Assembly: GCA_009760855.2 (NCBI GenBank)
Contig: WPIO01000036.1
Location: 1,354,001 to 1,418,000 of the forward strand
DNA: 64,000 nt
Reading direction: 5' to 3'
DNA from: Cristatella mucedo
Taxonomy: Eukaryota > Bryozoa > Phylactolaemata > Cristatellidae
In this document: piece by piece, positions 1 through 64,000 of the stretch
Layout of the letters: every line of letters begins with the position of its first letter
Numbering within the stretch: position 1 is the stretch's first letter
Notes under the pieces: model-generated
The model's database searches: none
Seen by the model: only the letters and a program-made list of their open reading frames with translations
What the model was told of the DNA's origin: nothing
Made by a program: the position numbers and the translations under genes

Positions 1-125
1 AAAAAGATATGCCATAGTCGCCAGTAGGAGAGTAGATGTCGTTGCGTAAGAATTGTGGAAGCGAGTTCCACAGTCTAGGACCTGCAGAGCTAAAGCTTCT
101 GTCGCCAACTGTCTTTAAGCGGAGG
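1..125 (-). mobile_element. LINE-B fragment cut by window start
   Basis: It matches the same LINE-B stretch at 22838-22960 and 47570-47695 almost base for base (cttctgtcgccaactgtctt and surrounding). Minus orientation, part of the RT C-terminal region. Homology stops near 125. Confidence 0.8.
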
Positions 126-1945
126 AGCCTTGTCGATTATGACCGCCGCTTGCCGTGAACAGTAGAAGGCTCCCTACTGCTGAACTCGACCTCACAATTC
201 GGCTCATGTAGTGCCAGCACTTAATCGCCGGACTAAGACTCAAGAGGGACAACCAGCGCCGTCTCCGACTGGGGTAGTTAGCTGTGCCCCTAACCAACAC
301 CAATTCCGTCAGTGACCGTGCCTTTAACTCCCATGCACCTAAAGCCTGGAATTCTAAATGACTGTTAATAATTTCTACTAATTAAAGCGTGTAAGTCCGT
401 CAGTCACGCTGCAAAATGGCGAACTCACTCGGTAAAATGGCCCAACACTGTCTTTCGGGACCGTACTATGTATGACTAATTCTAATTTGAGTCAGTCAGT
501 ACACAGGCAGAGTGATCTCATAATAATACTAATACTACTAGGTTTGCATGGCACCATCAAAGAACTGGCATCGCATTTCATTGTCTCTACCACCGATTGA
601 CATTTCCACTTGACTTTAAAGTGAAGCTGAACATCCATCATGTTCCTCACAGCATTCGCTCTGCCCATGTGAATTGTTCTTTCGTGTTCTACTATCAATG
701 TTATATTAAGTGTGCTATTACCACTAAATTAGTTGACATGCTTCGCTTTTTCCGGTTAGACGAGTGGATGGAATGCTGCGCCTGGCGGCTGCTCGAATCT
801 CCAATCGAATCAACAGTTTTCTGCATTCGACCTCGAAAACTTTGATCGTGCTTGCAACGAAATTCTACAAGATGGATTTTCTAGATGCCAATCCAATCCT
901 ATTGAGACAGCTGCAATTAGCAATTTTCGCAGGGAAATTTTCGCTTCGGACTCACTGAAGCTCATCGGGACTCTGTCTGATCGTTCAGTCATGCAGGCAA
1001 AGTCCGATAGAGCCGAGGCGTAGCTATGACGTACTACAAAAGCCGGTCAAAGACCTGCTCTGACTCTGCCAGTGTCAGCTGCCAAGGCCGAACATGTGTT
1101 CAGCGTATTCAAACTTATCAAGACACACCTTCCAACGACGACGGTTGTGGATACTTCAACTAAGCCGCTCTCCCCCTTAGTAAAGGGGAAGGGTGCCCAA
1201 TACCATAGTCGAGCATGCATTATCGAGGCTGCATATTTAACAGTAACAGTCACCTGTCAGCTTGGCTGCACCAGCGGAAGCCACAGGAAAACGTGGCTGC
1301 CCAGGATTATGCTCATCTTGTATTTACAACATACAACGAATGGCATATGTGTGTAAATATTGTGTGTGTGTGTGTGTGTGTGTGTGCTAACATATAAAAA
1401 TAACGAAAGTGCCCGCCACGCTGTGCCATGCATCATTGCCTGCACAATCGTCCCTTGGCAGTTGCATGGCTTAAGCACGCAAGGATTGTCAGCGGCCCGA
1501 TCGCCGGAATCGCTCCGCTGAGCACGTCAGACTGGCTCTGCCGGCTGTTGCCGGGTGCTGGCACATGACCGATGCGAGTATTTCTGGATAGGCAAAAGCT
1601 GTGGTGGCAAGGTTGTGAAGAGACGGCGGTTTCGGTGAGGTCACGGTCACCTCCCTGGTCCCTGGCAGGGATGAGACTGCCGTCGTGGGCTCTGGCGCGC
1701 TGGCAGCTCCAATGGTCGGGCTTGGAGCTGCCAGCTCGAGGGGGAAGCGTCCTTCCTTCCGGCTCGGAGCAGCACGGCATGCTCTGGCAGCCGGTTCAGC
1801 CGATCTGGCAGTCGAAGGCAAGCCCACCAGCAGTCGCCAAGTCGATACGAGTGGCTGGCCACCGGGCTGGGCCGGGCCGCATCCACGCTGCCGGCGGCTT
1901 CCTGCTGAGCACCGTTGGGGGGGGGAGGAACAGCAGCCTTCGGCG
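126..1945. other. Downstream flank / 3' UTR of ASAP
   Basis: No gene is supported here. Around 314-355 a short stretch resembles LINE-A (gaccgtgcctttaactccc) in plus orientation. A (TG)n run lies at 1361-1386. From 1420 to 1945 the sequence is GC-rich and gives long open frames on both strands with no recognisable protein, probably 3' UTR. Confidence 0.5.
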
Positions 1946-58000
<56,055 letters not shown>

Positions 58001-59069
58001 CGCGTCAGCTATGGCACGCCGGTGGGAACTTCACATTTCCGCTTCGAAGAAACGAGCACCCAGCACCCTCTAATCCGAGGAGTTCAGCCCTGACCCTAGC
58101 TGGAGTACTCCTGACCAGAGTGATAGGAAAATGTAATATTTATTGGTTGAAAATTTAGCTATCAAAAAATTTGGTTATACCTCGTAATCTTAGACATTGA
58201 AAATCCAAAGCGGGTGGCAAGTGATTAAGCCGGGTCGCTGACCCCGTCGGCGTGCGCTTCTGTCAAATTTGGCGGAGCACGCCGATACGGCGTAGTCTAG
58301 CCCCTCTTCGTCGTCCCTCCCCCCGATTGGCATCGGTTGCCAATAAAGGTAGCGCGGCGTGTCGTCTCTATTGCCGTCGACCTATATTCTGGCGGGCGGT
58401 GTGTAATATGTTTAAGTCGGCGCGACTTGTTTGGGCTTCACTTCCGAGTGTCGTCCAACTTCCCGGATGGTCGAGTGCCCAGCTTCGCGGGGCTCGAGGG
58501 CCGAAATTGGCTGCTCTGCTTGCTGCATTATTTTCCTATGAACTCTCTGCTGAGATGCAGGTTTTTATTTTGGGACGTCGTTAATGCTGAGACCTCTTAT
58601 CGATTGCCGGCTATCCGGCTTACGTCGCCGTACCGTTGCTGCGTGTGTATCCGCGACTGTCGGATGTTGCCAAAATGTCTTATTACGGTGCCGTGCAGCA
58701 GCATGAAGATTTTTCGTGCGATTCTTAGCCCCGGCGTCCGATACTGCACGTGGGCTCCTATTGCCACCGGCCATGTGTAAGGTGTATGTTAATTTGTGTT
58801 GGGGGTTTTTAGGGCTAGCGTTTGACGGTTGCTCAGTAACCCTGCGAGCTGGGCCGTAGGCCGGAGCCGAACCGTCTATTCGTCTAGAACCAGCGGGTGA
58901 CTGCATGCGTGCATGGCTGTGCGTACGCAGGTGTGTCTTCAATGCTTGTAGTAACGCTGTAGCAAAGCGGTGCTAGGGTTAGAAAATCCCTTACCTTGCA
59001 CTTGGTCCATCTCTAAGAGCCCTGACTTTTGTCGGGTAAAGAAAGATTCGTGTGCAAATGTTATAAACC
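58001..59069. promoter_or_regulatory. CpG-rich upstream flank of ASAP, likely 5' UTR and promoter zone
   Basis: The sequence directly upstream of the ASAP start codon is CpG-rich to about 58.8 kb, like intron 1. No TATA box is placed with confidence. The transcription start is unknown. Confidence 0.4.
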
Positions 59070-59945
59070 CCAAGTATGAGGCTGGACTAGGGAACTTTGC
59101 TCGTCTAATCGGTGATGCTCCAGTGCGACTGGCACCACGTGCTCGGAATTTAGGCTACCTGTTTAATAATTGTCAAAAGTGTGAAAGCTTCGGTAAGAGA
59201 ACTGCTTCCACAGCTAGCCATCATGTTAGAACCATGTCTAAGATTAGGGACTGTCTACCGAAGTAGCTTGCTAAAAATCCTTCTAGCTTCCTGGTTCTGT
59301 CTAGGCTGGATTACTGCACTTTCATTATGGCTGGGCTACTGAAAAAGCCCCCAAGCCTCTGAAGCTGATGGTGAATATGGCTGTAAGACTAGTCCACCAA
59401 TCCCAGAGGTTCAGCCACGTGTCTCCTTTGCTGAAGGAGGTGCGATTGGTCTCGGTCGATCAGCAGACACAGTGTAAAGTTCTTATCGAGACACACAAGG
59501 CCGCCGCCGCCGCTTGGCTCCTGCATACCTACCTGAACTGCTGAACCAGTCTCAGCCTCCTCGTGCCCTCAGGTCCTCCATTGAGAATAAATTAGCTGTT
59601 CCATTCCTATTCTTAACGACCGTTGGCTATAGAAGCTTTTGCTCTATAGGCCCAAGATTGTGCATTATTATTATTGTGAACCTCACTTCCACTATTCAGT
59701 TCATATGCAACGACACCTCTCTTGCTGCCAACTGTGGCGCTACTTCCATGCTACTCGCTTCCTCGATTGCCTTTGTGACTCGACTATGCTTCTCACTTTC
59801 TCTTTACAGCGTGAGATCGAAGTCCGAAATCCGGCACCGAAAGCCGCGTAGGCTTTGCAACGCTCTGTAGAAAACACTCCAGTCTAACACTGACTTAGTC
59901 CGTGTGGCTTCGTGGAGATACAGACGGCTATGTGTGGTGCACTTA
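59070..59945 (+). mobile_element. LINE-B copy upstream of ASAP
   Basis: Plus orientation. ARLIGDAPVRLAPRARNLGY at about 59098 starts the recognisable RT part; PELLNQSQPPRALRSSIENK and the LINE-B 3' UTR follow. Frameshifts are present. It lies between ASAP and the possible plus-strand gene. Confidence 0.87.
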
Positions 59946-60519
59946 ACTCGGTGCCTTCATGTGTAGTGATAGATATCGTGCAATCTTCTTTGAAACGTGG
60001 CACTTTTTATTTGTGCTAAAAAGTTGTGCTGGTTTAGCTCTGTGGTATTGGCAGCCTGCACCACCAAATGGCAGCAGCTCCATTGCTTCCAGAAAAGCTG
60101 TCCTCCGTAGCTGCAGGCAACTTACCTTTCCAGAGTGCGTGCAAGCGTGGAGAGCAGATTCAAAAATGTTAAGTGTGCCATGCCCTGCTTCTGCTGACCG
60201 CCACGATCGAGGGCATGAGAGCGATCGGGTCGAGGGATCACTCCTCTTGGGTTCCGGTAAAAGCACGTTTTTGCGCACACATCCAGATAGAAAATATCTC
60301 ACAGTCCAAGCTGCTGATCGGTAACATCATTCTCGGGCGAGTTCAAGCAAGCCACTCAGCAGTGCCTGGGTTAGCAACGGAACTGCTCGGGGGGGGGGTG
60401 GGGTGGGGCCCATCCTGATTGCTGAGCTGCTGCGCCTGCTCTGCACTCCGCTCTGTGCTGGTGAGCTCACCACTTTCTCTGCCCATTGCTGCAGACTTTA
60501 CACCGTTGCCGATCTCAGC

Positions 60520-60640
60520 ATGGCTGAGTTTGCACCGGTGGAGCAGGCGCTGAGCTCGGCGAGAAAGACAGTCGAAGCCGTGAGGAGTGCGGAGTCGCTG
60601 ACGCTCGATCTCGCCAAGCGGTGCTTGGCGTTCAGCTCTG
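60520..60640 (+). CDS. Possible first coding exon of a divergent plus-strand gene
   Basis: ATG at 60520 opens 40 codons (MAEFAPVEQALSSARKTVEA, VRSAESLTLDLAKRCLAFSS), a helical, charged sequence that ends at a good donor, TCTG|gtgagc, phase 1. It lies 2.5 kb upstream of ASAP on the opposite strand, as expected for a divergent neighbour. I do not recognise the family and found no in-phase second exon before the window end, so the gene would continue beyond 64 kb. It could be a chance frame in GC-rich DNA. Confidence 0.35.
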
Positions 60641-60797
60641 GTGAGCCTCCCTTGGCGCGGTTCGGCGCTGTCACCGCACCCCATTTCGTTAAGACTTTGA
60701 CTTAAGGGGCCTCCCTGCCTTCATGCTGTTGGCACTGCCGCCACAGCACCGTTGTCAGTGCCTTGCCAAGGCCGAGCTGTTGCTGCTGCTGCTGCAC

Positions 60798-61060
60798 TCC
60801 TGATTGCATAGGCCGGAAGACCTGAAAGTAGTGAGTCAAAAAAGTCGAGATGGGATGTCGAAAATGCATGGACTAACTTGGATGTGGTATCCGTGTCAAA
60901 GTAGACCTGAATTTTTGTGATGTTACGTAGCCGACAGTAGGCGAATTGGCTGCGGTATCGATCTGCTCGTCAAGTGAAAGATCCCTTTGGAACAGGTCAC
61001 ACAGATTTTGATCAGAAGCTACAGGAGACCTGCTTGGTCGAGCCCATTTCAAATTATAGA
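60798..61060 (-). mobile_element. LINE-A-like fragment without tail
   Basis: Minus orientation. ctgattgcataggccggaag and gtcgagatgggatgtcgaaa match the RT region of other LINE-A copies. Confidence 0.75.
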
Positions 61061-61074
61061 ATTAAATGTATAAG

Positions 61075-61226
61075 TTGATTTAATAGCCTCTTTTGTATAG
61101 CAACCGAAGAGCCTTTACTGCTATCACCACCGTTTGCAGTGGCGATAAAGAACCACCCGCTATACGATTCGACCACGGGACCGAGGTCGTGAAAAGCAAC
61201 CACCTTATCTAGTCCACCATCACGGC
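61075..61226 (-). mobile_element. SINE-1 copy
   Basis: Reverse body, B box (cgattcgaccacggg, diverged) and head (aaccaccttatctagtccac). Confidence 0.82.
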
Positions 61227-62679
61227 ATTTTGTGCGATAGGTTTGTTCAACATCTGAGTAATATTAGGTTTAAGTACTAGTAAGTATAGGATGGTTATGC
61301 CTCTTGATGAGGCAAGCCACTTGCTTCACCACTCACTGATAGCTTTCTTGTCGCAGAGTCGACGATGTGCTCGTTGTCTACTAAAATGCATTTGATATTC
61401 ACTCTGGTCATTTAGTTGCCGTGGCTGCAAGTTGGGCTTTCTTGATTTGCAAAGTTTTTTGAGGAGCGTTTTGCAGCAATTTTCTTGCTAGTATCTTGAG
61501 ATATTTTAGCATCGTAGATCAAAAAAAGCAACAATACTCTCTTGAGGCTGTTGACTAGCCTAATAAGAGGCTAGAGATATTTGCATGTCATTAGTCCATT
61601 ATTCATTAGTCATATTCAATATTCATTAGTCATTGCTGGGTGCTGCCTGTGCAGCCTCCTAAGCATTTCCATATGATAACTGTGCAAACGAAAAGTAACA
61701 TTCGTCTGGTGACTGGCAAAGGACACTTTCCTGATGGGTTTCTCAGTCCCCCTCATATTAGTGTCCATCGATATGGCAATCACTGATCGAGAATATCTCC
61801 TGTTTCCACCGTGGTATCTAATTTTAAGGTTACGTCAATTTAAGGGCAAAACAACCATGTGATTTTTTCTGTTGGTGGACGTCATGGATTGCCAGAATGT
61901 TTTAGTTTTGCTTTCAGAAGTAGTTCCGTGCTATATTTTCAGGTTTAAGTGATTGTGTACTCTCTTGTTTGCTGGCAAGAAATTCATAGGAAACTTTGAT
62001 TCTGATGATACATCATGACTTTATGGCTGAAAGTATATAACTGACATAAAGATATAAGTTTTTTCAGAAATCATTAGCAAACAAACTGAAGAATTTATTT
62101 TCCTTTTCTGTTCTCATTTTTGGTATATTTAACTTCCCCAGATAACCAGTGGAATGACTTGAATTTTCTGCACAGGCTGGACCAAAACTAGACTTGATAA
62201 ACCTTCAGTATGCATTGCAAGTCTGCATTAGAAAAGACTCTTTGTTAAAGAAAGGACAGCTACTGACCTTGCTCATCCCATATCCCATATCAAGCTTGTT
62301 GACCACAGCCACTGGATCAACCCTTGGCTGCAGGCTTATCAATCTTACATCCTTCAAAGCTGAGCATGCACATTTTTAATATTTTGGTTCTACTCCTTGT
62401 CAGTTATATCAATTAGACAAAAAAAAACTAACAGAAAACTAACAGAACTAACTGCTAACAGAAAATGAAAGTAGTTGGATTCAATTACTAATGAATTTTG
62501 AAAAACTGACATGGATTTTCTCGGATGGACGTCACACGCCAGTTCACTTTGGTTGTAATATCAGAAGCAGCTCGCCAGTAGCTGTTATCAAGTTTGATGG
62601 GCATTTTTACATTTAATTTACACAAACAATCATCGGAAATAGCCAATTCTGGGATGTGACCAAGCATTTGCCCCTGGAT
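61227..62679. other. AT-rich flank without recognised content
   Basis: A good acceptor-like site (ttttctgcacag ending 62175) precedes an open stretch reading LINLQYALQVCIRKDSLLKK, but no donor or matching phase was found, so it is not called as an exon. Confidence 0.45.
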
Positions 62680-62850
62680 CTTGGCCTAGGGGGAAGGTGC
62701 TTGCTTTTCATGACCACATCGTGGGTTTTATTCCTGCAGCAGACAACCCTATATTGCCTACTGCAATTGATAGGGGGGAAGATGACCACTAAGGGTCATC
62801 TGTTGGTTTATAAATGGGCTGTTGAATCAGCAGGGCCTTTACCTTCTTAA
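62680..62850 (+). mobile_element. Degenerate SINE-1 copy
   Basis: tgcttgcttttcatgaccac, catcgtgggttttattcctg and the end gggctgttgaatcagcag follow SINE-1 order with many changes. Confidence 0.6.
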
Positions 62851-62909
62851 TTTAATTAAGACAAAAAATTTCGGCAGTTGGTCATGGTGCTTCTTTAGCA
62901 ACTGTCACT

Positions 62910-63050
62910 GTGGATTGGTCTAGCGGTTAAGGTGCTCGCCACGACCAAGGTCTGACTGAGGTCGTGGGCTCGAGCCCCGAGGCATATGTGAAGCACCTGA
63001 ATAGAGATTGAGTTCTCTTGGGGCGCTATATAAATGAATTATATGTATAT
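62910..63050 (+). mobile_element. SINE-2 copy
   Basis: A box ggtctagcggttaaggtgct, B box gtgggctcgagccccgagg, LINE-A-type tail ending gggcgctatataaatgaa. Nearly identical to the 21917 copy, so probably recent. Confidence 0.88.
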
Positions 63051-63927
63051 TTATTTTGATCATGCTCAGCTATAGAAACAGACCGGACACGGCTAAGTAA
63101 CGAAAAGTATCAACGTCTGGGATTGGAAGGGAAATCACCCACTTCATTTTCTAATCGGCAGGGAATTGGGGAATCCTGCAAGCCCAATGAAACTTTCCGT
63201 ATTAGTTGAGTGTTGCATTTTTGTGTGTAGATTGAATGCAGCTGGGAAATCTGATCTCCAGTAAGAATTGCAGCTAAGGCTTACAAGAGCGCAGTGAGTG
63301 GCAAGGCTTGCAAACGTAAGGATTAGGAATGCCTGCCGATCAAGTGCTCTGACCCATGGGCCTCATACCAGTGATAATTCGTGATGCGGGCTGTGGGTTC
63401 AAGTCGTGCCTGTGAGTTATTCTTTAGTGCCTTATACAAGCAGGTTGAAAGCTGCTGAAGCTGCCTAGGATCGGTTTTTTTCACCGGATTGCAATTGCCC
63501 GCTAGTGTCTACCTACACCAGACCTCTGTTATACACTGCACTCCAGTGAGATTGGTGCCTCCCAGCAGCAGCAGGAGGCAGCCGATTGGACACTAAAAAT
63601 GAATATTTCATATACAGGTATTTGCATATTTACACACACTATATATAGATTTATATGTGCATACACAAATACACACACACATATATATATATAGACCAAA
63701 AATCCATCAATCTTGAAGAACAAGATATAACCTCAGATATTTCAGCTATTCATAGACTGCTAGCCTAATATAGAATGCTGAATTCGCAAGAGTTCGCAAA
63801 ATTGATAGCATATTATGCATGCTGCCACCTTGGTTTACTTGCTAGGTGAAAAATCATGCAAAATGGCAATGTTTTTGCAATATCTGGAGCAATTTCCGGC
63901 ACGTGCATTCGTTAATATAATAATATA

Positions 63928-64000
63928 ATAAAGTTCATTTGTATAGCGCCCCAAGACAACTTAATCTCTATTCAGGCACTTCACATATGCCTTGTGGCTC
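63928..64000 (-). mobile_element. SINE-2 copy cut by window end
   Basis: Reverse tail tttgtatagcgccccaagac and ttcaggcacttcacatatgc; the head lies beyond the window. Confidence 0.78.

Noticed and set aside
62176..62379. Possible second exon of the plus-strand gene (LINLQYALQVCIRKDS)
   Set aside because: Good acceptor but the phase does not join to the 60520 exon and there is no usable donor; left uncalled.

Overview
This is eukaryotic, metazoan genomic DNA with long repeat-rich introns. One gene on the minus strand fills almost the whole window. It is an ASAP-family Arf GTPase-activating protein (BAR, PH, ArfGAP, ankyrin repeats, proline-rich region, SH3). I assembled it exon by exon from the start codon at 58000 down to the stop at 1946. 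It has 24 coding exons including one tentative 23-nt micro-exon. Every intron phase is compatible and the total is 3384 nt, or 1127 codons plus stop, very close to human ASAP1 as I recall it. The diverged protein, the CR1/L2-like LINEs and the tRNA-derived SINEs suggest a non-vertebrate animal, probably marine. I cannot name the phylum from sequence alone.

Layout: 1-1945 lies downstream of the gene (3' UTR plus a LINE fragment). From 2.0 to 16.8 kb lie the exons for SH3, the proline-rich region, the acidic linker, the ankyrin repeats and the end of the ArfGAP region. From 16.8 to 33.7 kb lie the ArfGAP zinc-finger and PH exons inside heavily invaded introns. From 37.4 to 58.0 kb lie the BAR exons. 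From 58 to 64 kb is upstream flank. It holds one possible first exon of a divergent plus-strand gene (60520-60640), two kinds of SINE and LINE fragments.

The introns hold several repeat populations. LINE-A is an L2/CR1-like element with an (ATT)n tail and a conserved 3' stem. LINE-B is a second RT family with an (ACATT)n-type tail. SINE-1 and SINE-2 are tRNA-derived, and the SINE-2 3' tail matches the LINE-A 3' tail. There is also a Tc1/mariner transposase relic, a 1.56-kb terminal-inverted-repeat element whose body folds into two arms of about 260 bp, and very long GA, CA, TA and GGA tracts. Nested insertions with readable target-site duplications give a relative order of activity: LINE-B copies are interrupted by LINE-A copies, and LINE-A copies are interrupted by younger LINE-A and SINE copies. 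The most interesting structures are the SINE-2/LINE-A shared tail, the foldback element, the LINE-in-LINE insertions, and the micro-exon and GC-AG intron of the ASAP gene.
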